Of a stretch of DNA of 64,000 nucleotides, positions 55,900 to 64,000 are shown one piece after another. The notes beneath the pieces were generated by a model. That model was not told the DNA's origin. It saw only the letters and a program-made list of their open reading frames with translations, and searched no databases. The position numbers and the translations under genes are program-made. Positions within the stretch are counted from its first letter, which is position 1, and every line of letters begins with the position of its first letter. Source of the DNA: Alicyclobacillus contaminans DSM 17975 (GTDB lineage: Bacteria > Bacillota > Bacilli > Alicyclobacillales > Alicyclobacillaceae). The stretch is from NCBI RefSeq assembly GCF_000429525.1, contig NZ_AUCA01000011.1, positions 17,401 through 81,400 on the forward strand, written 5' to 3'.

Positions 55900-57529
55900 G
55901 GCGGTTCCTCCTTCCGCGCCACTTGATGAGCCATCCAATCACAACACTGGCCGCCAGGAGCGCGCTCGTGATGGGTACCACCGGAATGTCGTGCCGTTTC
56001 AAGACGTACAACTGACCGCTCCCGTACGTGCTGGTCACGAGATACGGCGGTTCATCCTGCGAAAATTGGACCGCGTGAACGTTCACCAGGTTGGTTTGGA
56101 ACACCCGCCAATTCCGTACCAGTTGACCATCACGATACGTATAGGACGAGAGGTAGCGGACGGGTGAATTTCGAAGATAGCTGGGATCGTTGGTGATCAA
56201 TTCCGGCGTAGCATCTCCGGCAAACCGCACGGACGCTTCAAACCGGAGCGACGTGTTCGGCGCCGTGTACAGGACCTTCCACGCCTGGTCGGGCTCCGCC
56301 TGAAGAATTTCTGCCGGCGCGGCATTGACGAAGATGGCGTCGCGCCCGCTGTTGTCCAACGGTCCGATGACAATGTCGCTCGACAGTGGATGCAGCGGAT
56401 CCCCGCTGAATCGGCTGACGATCCGGTTGTCGTCGAGCGAGACCACTTCCAGCGTGTTCGCTCCCTCCAACAGTACTTCGTGGACATGAGGTGCCGTAAA
56501 GGACCCTTCGCCCACGACCGTGTCCGCATTGACCGGAATGGACACCGCACGTCCGTTCCAGGTACCGGTGAGCCGGCCGTTCGCCACCTTCCATCCGGCG
56601 GCGTCCTCCGCGACGTGTGCGGTGGACAACAGCGTGTGCCAATCGTTCATTTCCGCTTGATCCGTGGCTTCCGCCAACCCCTGCAGCATCGCAGGACTGT
56701 AGCCTGGCTGATTCGCCACGTCCACCATGGAAGACGGCGGCTGCGCCGGAGCCATGTACTGCACCACCCGCCCGTTGTCCAACGTCCAGTAGGCGCGAAT
56801 GAACGGGAAGAATGGCGCGGTAAACGCGTGTGGATTCACCGCAGACAGGTCTTGCAAAGGCAATTGGGTCAGGTGAAACCGCCCACCCGATTGAACCAAC
56901 GCCATGAACTCGTAGCGATGGTGCGCGTTGCGCAAAACGTTCTCCAAAGCGTCCGGACTGTCCGTCGCTGTCTGCGCCGTGTTTTGGACCTGCTGTTCGG
57001 TCTCCAGGATGTTCTGCAGCGTGACGACGGCGGTGCCGCTGGCGGTCTGGATGGGCTGCAGCGGCAGGGCCGGCAGGTCAGACGACTGCATCAGCACGCG
57101 CGCGTGATACGCGATGGAAAAATGCGTCAGGAGCGGCCACTGGTCAAACGGCAGCCACAGGTTTGAGATTGCCAAAATCACAGCGGTCCCCGATAAGTAC
57201 CGCCAGCGAAGACGCGCAAACACCCACGCCAGCACGCTCAGCCCGACAATCATCACCAGACCGAGGCAGATTTTCGTCAACAGCGGGCGGCTCATCATTT
57301 CACTCAAACCGTCGCCGAGCAGGAGGCTGAAGATGGTGAATCCCACCCAGCGGCGCCGCTGCGACGATGGGATGGAAGTCAACCACAGCAAAACGATGGC
57401 GGCAATCCCCAAAATGCCAAGCAAAGCAAAGTCTGCAGCCAACGGCCGGATGAGCCACACATTGCAGGCATTGACGAAAACCGCCCAGCACAGGAAGAGA
57501 AGCCAGGTTCCAATCCGCTTCCCAATCAT
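55892..57529 (-). CDS. Membrane protein with large extracytoplasmic domain (surface operon)
   Basis: A 545-residue protein I do not recognise. Four N-terminal hydrophobic segments (about residues 7-120) are followed by a long extracytoplasmic region (about 140-510) and a final membrane helix with a basic tail (VVIGWLIKWRGRRNR). The late extracytoplasmic part contains repeated strand patterns with Asp-rich turns (VVSLDDNRIVSRFSGDPLHP, GDATPELITNDPSYL) like FG-GAP/VCBS propeller blades. The start at 57529 overlaps the stop of the O-antigen-ligase-like gene as ATGA. A role in export or assembly of a surface polymer is inferred from its neighbours. Confidence 0.68.
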   Translation of the reverse strand: MIGKRIGTWLLFLCWAVFVNACNVWLIRPLAADFALLGILGIAAIVLLWLTSIPSSQRRRWVGFTIFSLLLGDGLSEMMSRPLLTKICLGLVMIVGLSVLAWVFARLRWRYLSGTAVILAISNLWLPFDQWPLLTHFSIAYHARVLMQSSDLPALPLQPIQTASGTAVVTLQNILETEQQVQNTAQTATDSPDALENVLRNAHHRYEFMALVQSGGRFHLTQLPLQDLSAVNPHAFTAPFFPFIRAYWTLDNGRVVQYMAPAQPPSSMVDVANQPGYSPAMLQGLAEATDQAEMNDWHTLLSTAHVAEDAAGWKVANGRLTGTWNGRAVSIPVNADTVVGEGSFTAPHVHEVLLEGANTLEVVSLDDNRIVSRFSGDPLHPLSSDIVIGPLDNSGRDAIFVNAAPAEILQAEPDQAWKVLYTAPNTSLRFEASVRFAGDATPELITNDPSYLRNSPVRYLSSYTYRDGQLVRNWRVFQTNLVNVHAVQFSQDEPPYLVTSTYGSGQLYVLKRHDIPVVPITSALLAASVVIGWLIKWRGRRNRLA

Positions 57530-58833
57530 TCTTCTCCTCCCTCCCCTTTTGCCGATGTCGCCTTTGTGCGTCCGGCATCCGGTACCGGAGCCGCCACCCA
57601 AATGAGGAACAGCGTCGCGTACGTGAAGTAGGCAAACACGTTCGGCGCAAACTCAAACACGTTCTCCATCGAATTGTGAATCAGCATCGCAATCAGACCG
57701 GTCGTGCCGCCAATGAGGACGTAGCGGGCCCGGCCAACGGCGGTCTGAATGGCCCTCCGAAACAAATCGCGAATCAGCGCGATGTGCATCGCCACAAACA
57801 GCGTCAGGCCCACAATGCCCATTTCGGCCATGATTTTTGCGTAATAGTTGTCGGAATACAATGATCCGTACGATTGAGAAGCAATGGCGCCGCCGAATCG
57901 GCCGGTCCCAATGCCGAACAGCGGATTGGTCCCCATCTTGTCAAACGCCGTGACCCATCGATAGATGCGCCCGCTCTGTGAGGACTTGATCCAATACACC
58001 GGTGACAGCAGATCGCTGATTCGGTGATGAATGGGCGGCAGAAAATAGACGACGGCCACAAATACGATGAGCGCAATCAACAATCGACGTTCAAACAACA
58101 CAGCCATCAGAAACACGGCGAGCGCAAGCGCCACCCACGCCGCGCGGGTGAACGTCAGGAGCATCGTGAGCCCGCAGATGAGCACGCCGGCGCCGTAAAT
58201 CCACTTCCGAATTCGATGGGTCTCATACAACGCCATACCCGCCAACAGCGGCGTCATCAAAGCCATGTACGAAGCCAGCTCGTTCGGACTTTGCAGCACG
58301 CTGTACACACGGGAGCGAACCGTTTCTCCAACGTCCGTCCACCCGCGTTGAATGGGTGCCTTCGTTATGTACTGGTAGATGCCGTGAAGGCCAATCAGGA
58401 TGGCCAGAATGGCTCCGGCATGCAGCAGGCGCGGCACATCTTCCGGCGCCACCAAAAACGGAATGAGAAAGGCATACAACATGTAATACACGTCCATTTT
58501 CAGTCCGTTCACCGAGACGCCCAGGCTGGCTAGCCCCGCGAACATGACGGCCAATCCCAACAATAAGAACCAGCCGGCGAACCTGTGCCACAGCAACCAG
58601 CGCGGCCTGTACCCGCTGATATACCGAACGCCGGCCAAGGCAGCCATCACCACCAGCAGCAGCTTGTCCCAAATGGACCCAAGCAAACTCAGTCCCGGCA
58701 CGTGGCGCAATGTGTAGTCAATCACAGGAAATGCGATGACCGCGTACATGCTCCAACGCGCCAACCTCGACTGCGTCAGGCCAATCGGCCCAATCTCCGC
58801 ATTCACTTCCACCATTTTCGTTTGTTCCGCCAA
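57526..58833 (-). CDS. O-antigen ligase/polymerase family membrane protein
   Basis: A 435-residue polytopic protein with about 11 membrane helices and one large loop. The loop region contains SGRIYRWVTAFDKMGTNPLF, continuing GIGTGRFG, and the late HNSMENVFEFAP segment: the Wzy_C/O-antigen-ligase pattern with conserved GxGxG and His. In Gram-positives such proteins polymerise or ligate exopolysaccharides or wall glycans. The start is TTG at 58833, eight bases after GGAG; an ATG at 58815 is an alternative. It heads a three-gene operon with an extended -10 promoter. Confidence 0.8.
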   Translation of the reverse strand: MAEQTKMVEVNAEIGPIGLTQSRLARWSMYAVIAFPVIDYTLRHVPGLSLLGSIWDKLLLVVMAALAGVRYISGYRPRWLLWHRFAGWFLLLGLAVMFAGLASLGVSVNGLKMDVYYMLYAFLIPFLVAPEDVPRLLHAGAILAILIGLHGIYQYITKAPIQRGWTDVGETVRSRVYSVLQSPNELASYMALMTPLLAGMALYETHRIRKWIYGAGVLICGLTMLLTFTRAAWVALALAVFLMAVLFERRLLIALIVFVAVVYFLPPIHHRISDLLSPVYWIKSSQSGRIYRWVTAFDKMGTNPLFGIGTGRFGGAIASQSYGSLYSDNYYAKIMAEMGIVGLTLFVAMHIALIRDLFRRAIQTAVGRARYVLIGGTTGLIAMLIHNSMENVFEFAPNVFAYFTYATLFLIWVAAPVPDAGRTKATSAKGEGGEE

Positions 58834-58864
58834 ATGCTTCACTCCAGTCCCAAAACTGCCACAC

Positions 58865-58873
58865 ATTATAGCA
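58865..58873 (-). promoter_or_regulatory. Extended -10 promoter of the surface operon
   Basis: On the minus strand TG-C-TATAAT: a perfect -10 (58865-58870) with the TG extension (58872-58873). No recognisable -35. Transcription would start about 25 bases before the TTG start of the ligase-like gene, which excludes longer readings of that gene. Confidence 0.65.
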
Positions 58874-58911
58874 CACCCAGATGAGCGTTCCCTGTGAACG
58901 CCGCACTCAGA

Positions 58912-59922
58912 TCAAATCGCGCGGTGCAGTTGAAACACCGGACGCAAGTCGCCAACGATGGTCCCCTGGTGGTTTTTCAGCACCGGGTGATGGAACGCTG
59001 ATAATGTGGCCAAATCCGTCTCGGACAGAACGCCGATTTGGCGCAGCGCTTCAACCACCGCCGGGTACGACGCCCTCGGATGACCGTCCGCCACCTTCAA
59101 GGCGAGGCCGAGGCCCAATTCCGGCAATCCCACACAGTACACGCCTTCCGCGCCGAGTTTTCCGATGATCCGCCCCGCGCCCGCCTGCATCAGCACCGTG
59201 CAGAATCGATCCGTTCCCCCCACCATCTCCGGATGGGTCGTCATCGCTCGGGAAATTCTTTGGAGAGCGCTCTGCCGCGGTTCCGGTTCGCCGGACGGAT
59301 CGGCCAGTTTGGCGTACGCCAATGCCATACGCGCAAGCGGCAATGCAAACACCGGCACGCCGCAACCGTCCGTGCCCAACGCGATGTCCGGCGGCGCCAC
59401 TTCCGTCAACTCGCTCACCGCGCGGAGAATCAGCGTCTGCACGGGATGACCCGACATCGAATACCGTTCGAGGTCCGCCTTGAGGTGCGCTGCCAAGACC
59501 AGCATCGCAGCGTGTTTGCCCGAACAGTTGTTATGCGCCGCCGTGAGGGGTTCACCACACTGCAGGAGCGATTCGTACGCCGCGCTGGAGTAGGGCGGAT
59601 GGACGCCGCACCGAAGGGCCTCCACCCCCAGTCCGACGCGCTGAAGCAGGGCGAGCACTTTTTCCACATGCATTGGTTCACCGCTGTGCGACGCACAGGC
59701 CAAAGCCAGTTCCTCATCCGACATCGCGGCCGCGTCCGCCGCTCCGCTTTCAATGAGAGGGACGACCTGCCAAGGTTTTGCGGCAGAACGGGCGAATGTG
59801 ACGAGATGCGGATCACCCAAGTACCACATCAACCGGCCGCTCCGATGCACGACCGCGATATCGCCCTCGTGCACGCTCTCCACCATTTCGCCGCGGCGCA
59901 CTTCCACGATTCGTTCGCTCAA
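58912..59922 (-). CDS. Asparaginase II family protein
   Basis: A 336-residue protein of the Asparaginase_II family (Pfam PF06089), distinct from classical L-asparaginases. The N-terminal RSAAKPWQVVPLIESGAADA contains the conserved SxxK-like catalytic pair, and CASHSGEPMHV, HNNCSGKHAAML and ALGTDGCGVPVFALPL are intact. It should hydrolyse asparagine to aspartate and ammonia. It probably acts in the cytoplasm, as no signal peptide is seen. The start is TTG and overlaps the stop of the thioesterase gene as TTGA. Confidence 0.92.
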   Translation of the reverse strand: MSERIVEVRRGEMVESVHEGDIAVVHRSGRLMWYLGDPHLVTFARSAAKPWQVVPLIESGAADAAAMSDEELALACASHSGEPMHVEKVLALLQRVGLGVEALRCGVHPPYSSAAYESLLQCGEPLTAAHNNCSGKHAAMLVLAAHLKADLERYSMSGHPVQTLILRAVSELTEVAPPDIALGTDGCGVPVFALPLARMALAYAKLADPSGEPEPRQSALQRISRAMTTHPEMVGGTDRFCTVLMQAGAGRIIGKLGAEGVYCVGLPELGLGLALKVADGHPRASYPAVVEALRQIGVLSETDLATLSAFHHPVLKNHQGTIVGDLRPVFQLHRAI

Positions 59923-60419
59923 CGCAATCCCTTCATTCTCTCCATTTTTCGCTGCTTGCGCATGGCATACCGCGCAGGTGCTGTATCATAATGCCACTTC
60001 TCCTCGTCTGTTTCCGGAAGCACCGGTGGTACGGGCGCCGGTTTGCCGTCCGGACCGAGGGCAACAAACGTTAAATAGGATGTGGCCGTCAGATTTCGTT
60101 CACCGGTCATCAAGTTTTCTGATTCCACTTTCACGTACACTTCCATGGACGTGTGGTGCGTCCAGGTTACGAACGCTTCGAGGCAGAGCGCTTCTCCAAT
60201 GGTCACCGGACGCAGAAAATCGAGGCTGTCGCTGGACGCAGTCACCACAGGCATGCGGGCATGGCGCATGGATGTGATGCTTGCAATCTTGTCAATGTAG
60301 GCCATGACGTTTCCGCCGAAGATGGTTCCGTGGTTGTTTGCATCCGGCGGAAGCACCAAGTCGGTCATGATGGTCCGCGACAGACGCGCCGGCTTGGCCT
60401 GTGCTGTTGTTCCCTCCAT
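59919..60419 (-). CDS. Acyl-CoA thioesterase (hot-dog, YkhA-like)
   Basis: A 166-residue hot-dog fold enzyme. TDLVLPPDANNHGTIFGGNV with following MAYIDKIASITSMRHA is the YciA/YkhA-type acyl-CoA hydrolase signature; TASSDSLDFLRPVTIGEALC follows. The ATG at 60419 lies after GGGAGGGAG. Substrate cannot be told from sequence. It is coupled to the asparaginase gene by overlap. Confidence 0.9.
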   Translation of the reverse strand: MEGTTAQAKPARLSRTIMTDLVLPPDANNHGTIFGGNVMAYIDKIASITSMRHARMPVVTASSDSLDFLRPVTIGEALCLEAFVTWTHHTSMEVYVKVESENLMTGERNLTATSYLTFVALGPDGKPAPVPPVLPETDEEKWHYDTAPARYAMRKQRKMERMKGLR

Positions 60420-60585
60420 TAACGCTGTTCTCCCTCCCAAAATCATTGGTCGCAGATGGATGGACGTACCTGCGCCACGTGCCGTACACATCCGATAGGA
60501 TACCACAAGTCCCACGAAAGCCACGAAACAAAGAGCTCGTCCCATCGGCCGCAGCGTGCGGATGGTGGACGGCTCTACAATGCCT

Positions 60586-61584
60586 TCAGTCGTCGGATTT
60601 CGGCGGCGATTTGATGTGTTGGGGAAGCCGTTGCCATTGCAACAGTTTCCCGGAGGGGCTGAACGCCCACTCGCGTCGGCCGGTGTCCTTGTACATGCCG
60701 AAATGCAGATGAGGTGGAAATTTGCCGCTCGTTCCAGGCGGTCCATACCCGGTGCTGCCCACGTAACCAATCACTTCTCCGGGCTCCACCAGATCCCCTC
60801 GCTTTAATGGTTTGGCATATGCCGACAGGTGCGCGTAGTAGTAATACACGTTATTGACGTCGCGAATGCCAATTCGCCATCCTCCGAACCGATTCCAGCC
60901 CATCAGTTCCACATACCCATGCGCGCAGGCCAGAACTGGTGTGCCATAGTCCGCGAAGATGTCTACACCTTCGTGAATGCGGCGCCCACCGTAACTGCGC
61001 CCTGCGCCGAACGTATGTTTGACGGTATAATTGTACTTTTTGGCGATGGGAAAACAGTTTCCCGCTGGATTCAGCCCATACCGTGCAAAGATTTTGTGGA
61101 ATTCAAAGATCCGTTCCACCGCCACCGCATCCCGAAACAGCTCCCACACGGCGGTCCCGAGGTCGTCCTCGCCTGACTGCTCGTCCAGCCATTCTGCCAA
61201 GGCGGAGATTCTATCATTCGGATCCCAGGGCAGTGCCAATCCATCGTGGTTCGCGTCCACTCCCACTCCGTGAAACAACCGAATGGTGTACGGATTGAGA
61301 TCGGAAAGAATGGGATTCCCAATCCCCGACCACATCGCATCCTCAAACGCAAACCCGTATTGTGGATGCAGCGCTTTATCCTGTTTCGACTTGGTCAATT
61401 CACTGTATCTATCCACCGCAGCCAACAGTGTCCACGGGATGTCATACCTGTGCGCGACCTGCACGTAGATGGGCTTGAGATGGGTCTGTCGTTCACCCGC
61501 AGCCGCAGTCAAAACCGAATTCCACATCACGAACAGCCAAGACACGGCAGCCATGATCCGCATCGGTCGTTTCGTCACATTCAT
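60586..61584 (-). CDS. Secreted M23 family metallopeptidase (LytM domain)
   Basis: Likely peptidoglycan endopeptidase. The signal peptide (residues 1-29) is followed by an N-terminal helical domain of about 160 residues (HRYDIPWTLLAAVDRYSELT). The C-terminal LytM domain has the zinc ligands in GGRRIHEGVDIFADYGTPVL and FPPHLHFGMY; AYAKPLKRGDLVEPGEVIGY is also typical. All catalytic His and Asp residues are present. Genes of this type are often c-di-AMP-regulated in relatives, but no riboswitch stands before this one. Confidence 0.93.
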   Translation of the reverse strand: MNVTKRPMRIMAAVSWLFVMWNSVLTAAAGERQTHLKPIYVQVAHRYDIPWTLLAAVDRYSELTKSKQDKALHPQYGFAFEDAMWSGIGNPILSDLNPYTIRLFHGVGVDANHDGLALPWDPNDRISALAEWLDEQSGEDDLGTAVWELFRDAVAVERIFEFHKIFARYGLNPAGNCFPIAKKYNYTVKHTFGAGRSYGGRRIHEGVDIFADYGTPVLACAHGYVELMGWNRFGGWRIGIRDVNNVYYYYAHLSAYAKPLKRGDLVEPGEVIGYVGSTGYGPPGTSGKFPPHLHFGMYKDTGRREWAFSPSGKLLQWQRLPQHIKSPPKSDD

Positions 61585-61665
61585 CCACCCCAGGGTCAGG
61601 TTCTGTTGTTACCCTTCCCTCGCCGCGCGGTCCTATGCGACGCCCCGTATTCTGCAACCTGGTAA

Positions 61666-61694
61666 CGCAAAGAGGCAGCTTGGAAAGCTGCCTC
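61666..61694 (-). terminator. Terminator after the small gene at 61.7-62.0 kb
   Basis: GAGGCAGCTT and AAGCTGCCTC form a 10-bp perfect stem with a 3-base loop, followed on the minus strand by TTTGCGTT. It lies 16 bases after the stop of the 91-residue gene. Confidence 0.75.
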
Positions 61695-61709
61695 CACAGG
61701 ACATCCTCT

Positions 61710-61985
61710 TCACCGGCTGCGAATCAAGCGTTGCCGGCTCTTTTTCCAGATGGACACATGTCCATGTTGAATCCACAAATCCAGCGGACACAAGTCGTGA
61801 TCGACCTCGGCTGCCACCCTCCTTGCCTCCGAATAGGTTTCAAACGGCCCTTCCTGAAACGCACACACGTCATCCACCAGGTAGTAGAAAGTCCAGAAAC
61901 GCCCTGGCCGCAACGAACCACCGAAGCGCCGAACCAGATTGGGGAATGCCCCGGTCACAGGCACCTCACCATACAGGTATGACAT
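61710..61985 (-). CDS. Small hypothetical protein
   Basis: A 91-residue protein, rich in aromatic residues (GRFWTFYYLVDDVCAFQEGP) and with a helix SEARRVAAEVDHDLCPLDLW. Not recognised. CAGGAG precedes the ATG and a terminator follows, which supports expression. It is divergent from the thioesterase gene on the + strand. Confidence 0.6.
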   Translation of the reverse strand: MSYLYGEVPVTGAFPNLVRRFGGSLRPGRFWTFYYLVDDVCAFQEGPFETYSEARRVAAEVDHDLCPLDLWIQHGHVSIWKKSRQRLIRSR

Positions 61986-62060
61986 CTCGCTCCTGTCTCA
62001 TTCCCTCGGAACGCGGAATCGGCGAGTCGTGGAGAGGCACCCTGTGCGCCCGAAACGCAC

Positions 62061-62089
62061 CTGAGTTTCCGATGGCCGCATGATATCAT
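62061..62089 (+). promoter_or_regulatory. Candidate promoter of the 4HBT thioesterase gene
   Basis: TG-A-TATCAT (TATCAT at 62084-62089) is an extended -10 with one mismatch; a weak -35 CTGAGT lies 17 bases upstream. Leader about 37 bases. Confidence 0.45.
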
Positions 62090-62132
62090 GACAGCAGGCG
62101 GTACCCGTCGTACACCAAAGGGAGGTTGGTTG

Positions 62133-62531
62133 GTGTTGGTTACAGAAATTGAAATTTTGGTGCGCAGCACGGAAATTGACGTGAATGGACACGTCAACAA
62201 CGCGAAATATCTCGAATATCTCGAATGGGGCCGGGAGGATTGGTATGAGCAGCTCGGCCTGGATTACGAAACCCTCAAACGGTTGGGAATTGTGACCGTG
62301 GTGGCGCGGGTGACGGCCAACTACCGCAGGGAAGCTGTGCAAAATGACCGACTGCGCATCCGCACCCGCCTGTCCCACGTGGGGAATACGAGCTTCCGAA
62401 TGGAGCAGGTCATCGTCAACCAGCGCGATGAAGCGGTGCTGGACGCGGAATTCGTGATTGTCACCATCCGTCCGGACACCCACGAATCGGTCCGCGTCCC
62501 TGAAGAAATTCGTCGACATCTCGACACTTGA
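62133..62531 (+). CDS. Acyl-CoA thioesterase (4HBT hot-dog family)
   Basis: A 132-residue single hot-dog domain. ILVRSTEIDVNGHVNNAKYL, continuing EYLEWGREDW, is the 4-hydroxybenzoyl-CoA thioesterase/FatA-like signature with the catalytic Asp. Start is taken as GTG at 62133, seven bases after GGGAGG; upstream in-frame ATG at 62088 has no ribosome site and falls on the -10 box. Its stop directly abuts the stop of the pseudouridine synthase gene on the other strand. Confidence 0.88.
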   Translation: MLVTEIEILVRSTEIDVNGHVNNAKYLEYLEWGREDWYEQLGLDYETLKRLGIVTVVARVTANYRREAVQNDRLRIRTRLSHVGNTSFRMEQVIVNQRDEAVLDAEFVIVTIRPDTHESVRVPEEIRRHLDT

Positions 62532-63503
62532 TTACGCATCGTGCAGCGAGGCACCGGTTTCTCGGAACGGTATGGCCGACAGCGTCGACCAATCTTCCGC
62601 ATAACCGAGCCTCCGTAAGGTCGTCTGATATTCCGCCGGCAGCGGGGCCGTATACACCGTCCCATCAGGAAACTTCAGCCATCCTGCGTGAAGCCACTGA
62701 TGGGCCGCCCCGGTTTGGGCACCGCCACCGCCGTATTTCACATCACTCCACAGCGGATGCCCAATGTGCGCGAAGTGGGCTCGAATTTGATGGGTGCGCC
62801 CGGTGACGAGCTCAATTCGAACCAGGCTGGTTCGCCCGTTCGAAGCCAATCGCTGGAACAACGTCACTGCGGGTTTTCCATTCGCATGCACCACGGTGCG
62901 GTTTGTCTCCCGATCTCGGACCAGCGGCGCCTCAATCTTACCGTGCTCGGACACGGTGCCGCGAACAATGGCCAGGTAATACTTCCGGATTTGGTGATCC
63001 CGAAATTGGGCGGCGAGTCGCTGCGTCGCCGCGTGGGTCTTTCCAAATACAACTAACCCGCTCGTATTCCTGTCCAACCGGTTCACCGGACTCGGCGTGA
63101 ACCGCGTGCTGTGCAACGCGCCTTCATCGTACAGATACGCCAATACCTGATTCGTCAACGTCTCTTTGTGCTCTCCGGCAGCTCCGTGAGTCAACACACC
63201 GATGGGCTTGCTCACAATGAGCGTGTCCTCATCCTCGTACACCACGCAGATATCCCGTGAAACGCCGTGAAATTTCTTCGGAGCGCGGCTTACCACCTGA
63301 AAATCGTCCTCCGCCATGTACAGCCTCACCACATCGCCCATCACCAGCACGTCATCCGCCTTGGCGCGTTTCCCGTTCCGCTTCACGCGGCCTGTGCGGA
63401 TCATCTTGTATATCCCGGACAGCGGAACGCCGGGCAGCAACTGCCGAACGTACCGCTGTACCTTTTTCCCGGCTTCGCCGGCACCAATCCTGAATTCGAG
63501 CAC
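62532..63503 (-). CDS. RluC/RluD family pseudouridine synthase
   Basis: Modifies uridines in rRNA. An N-terminal S4 RNA-binding domain (GVPLSGIYKMIRTGRVKRNG) precedes the catalytic domain with the nucleophilic Asp in VNRLDRNTSGLVVFGKT and the late RIELVTGRTHQIRAHFAHIG motif. Start is GTG with GGGAGG five bases upstream. Whether the target is the 23S RluD or RluC site cannot be decided from sequence alone. Confidence 0.93.
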   Translation of the reverse strand: MLEFRIGAGEAGKKVQRYVRQLLPGVPLSGIYKMIRTGRVKRNGKRAKADDVLVMGDVVRLYMAEDDFQVVSRAPKKFHGVSRDICVVYEDEDTLIVSKPIGVLTHGAAGEHKETLTNQVLAYLYDEGALHSTRFTPSPVNRLDRNTSGLVVFGKTHAATQRLAAQFRDHQIRKYYLAIVRGTVSEHGKIEAPLVRDRETNRTVVHANGKPAVTLFQRLASNGRTSLVRIELVTGRTHQIRAHFAHIGHPLWSDVKYGGGGAQTGAAHQWLHAGWLKFPDGTVYTAPLPAEYQTTLRRLGYAEDWSTLSAIPFRETGASLHDA

Positions 63504-63660
63504 ACTGTTTCCTCCCGTTCAACCACGTCGACACTCGTTCACACCCGCGTTGGGCGAGAACCGATTGTCTGCCTGTTCACCGTAGCACAGAATGAGCGCA
63601 AACAAAAGTTGGGGAACGACATGCTGCCGCGGATTAAAGACGGGCTCCTCATCGCGTGCC

Positions 63661-63699
63661 AAACACAAAGAGCCCAACAGGTGATGACCTGTTGGGCTC
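63661..63699 (-). terminator. rRNA operon terminator
   Basis: GAGCCCAACAGGT and ACCTGTTGGGCTC form a 13-bp perfect stem with a 4-base loop, followed on the minus strand by TTTGTGTTT. It lies about ten bases after the 5S gene. Confidence 0.9.
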
Positions 63700-63708
63700 A
63701 TGTTCCTT

Positions 63709-63827
63709 CGCCTGGCAGCGTCCTACGTTCCCAGGGGCTCCCGCCCCAAGTATCCTCGGCGCTGGAGGTCTTAACGGTCGTGTTCGGGATGGGTACGCGT
63801 GTTTCCCCTCCGCTATCGCCACCAGAC
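63709..63827 (-). rRNA. rrf: 5S ribosomal RNA
   Basis: On the minus strand the sequence opens with TCTGGTGGCGATAGCGGAGG and has the conserved blocks ACCCATCCCGAACACG and GTTAAGACCTCCAGCGCC, then ATACTTGGGGCGGGAGCCCC and the closing GCTGCCAGGC. The ends pair as helix I. About 117-119 bases long; exact ends are approximate. Confidence 0.95.
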
Positions 63828-64000
63828 CCGGTTCGTGGGTGTCTGCTCACTCCTGCGCTCAAGCGAGCCGTTCGCAGACACCCCGCGAACCTCTATGTGT
63901 ATCGTGATTGCCTGGGCTTCTGCTTTGCATTCCGCCCTGCGCTCACGCTACATCCCTTCTCCAAGGTACCCTGTACCTTGTAAACTAAACAGCGAATGCT
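63828..64000 (-). other. rRNA operon spacer upstream of 5S
   Basis: At least 170 bases of transcribed spacer without a recognisable 23S 3' end. It holds a long interrupted stem (arms GGTTCG/CGAACC and GGGTGTCTGC/GCAGACACCC, 63830-63891) and a short perfect stem (CAAGGTAC/GTACCTTG, 63962-63980), both likely processing or antitermination structures. The sequence near the window edge (GTTTAGTTTACAAGG on the minus strand) resembles rRNA spacer motifs of Bacilli. No tRNA is seen here. Confidence 0.6.

Overview
The window is a GC-rich chromosomal segment of a Gram-positive Bacillota bacterium of the Bacilli type, most likely from the Alicyclobacillaceae or a close relative. Three things point there. 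The gene order is the Bacillus subtilis polC-to-rplS block read backwards. The replicative polymerase is PolC, with a built-in exonuclease. The motor switch uses FliY rather than a separate FliN. The family placement is an inference from protein flavour and base composition. Only three protein genes lie on the + strand (tdk, comM and a small hot-dog thioesterase); almost everything else reads leftward on the minus strand.

Read in the direction of transcription (right to left), the window begins with a 5S rRNA gene and its terminator at the end of an rRNA operon. An RluC/RluD-type pseudouridine synthase follows, then a mixed region (55-62 kb): two hot-dog thioesterases, a small unknown protein, a secreted M23 peptidase, an asparaginase II-type protein, and a three-gene surface operon (O-antigen-ligase-like protein, large membrane-anchored protein, lipoprotein). 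Next comes a cyclic di-AMP (ydaO/yuaA) riboswitch with its own promoter. The only gene it appears to control is a 48-codon ORF, closed off by a terminator. The housekeeping block follows: rplS, rbgA, rnhB, a FliK-like/FlhB-like pair (ylqG-ylqH), yraN, comM (opposite strand), sucCD, dprA, topA, trmFO, xerC, hslV and hslU.

From 37.9 kb down to 12.4 kb lies a fla/che operon of about 32 genes, packed with ATGA/GTGA overlaps. It encodes the rod and basal body (flgB, flgC, fliE, fliF), switch and export ATPase (fliG, fliH, fliI, fliJ), hook assembly (motE-like, fliK, flgD, a flagellar operon protein, flgG, flbD), stator/switch parts (fliL, fliM, fliY, cheY), the export gate (fliO, fliP, fliQ, fliR, flhB, flhA), placement (flhF, flhG) and chemotaxis (cheA, cheW, cheC, cheD, then a SwrB-like protein). 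After it come rpsB-tsf with a strong promoter, then pyrH, frr, uppS, cdsA, dxr, rseP and polC (translation, isoprenoid and lipid precursors, membrane proteolysis, replication), and finally tdk facing the other way.

Compared with B. subtilis, four genes are missing at their expected places: codY, cheB, sigD and proS. I saw no insertion sequences, prophage genes, CRISPR arrays or tRNA genes. The most unusual items are the riboswitch with its private small ORF, the YlqG-YlqH pair that looks like a detached copy of the hook-length/export-switch interface, and an 11-unit heptad repeat inside fliK.
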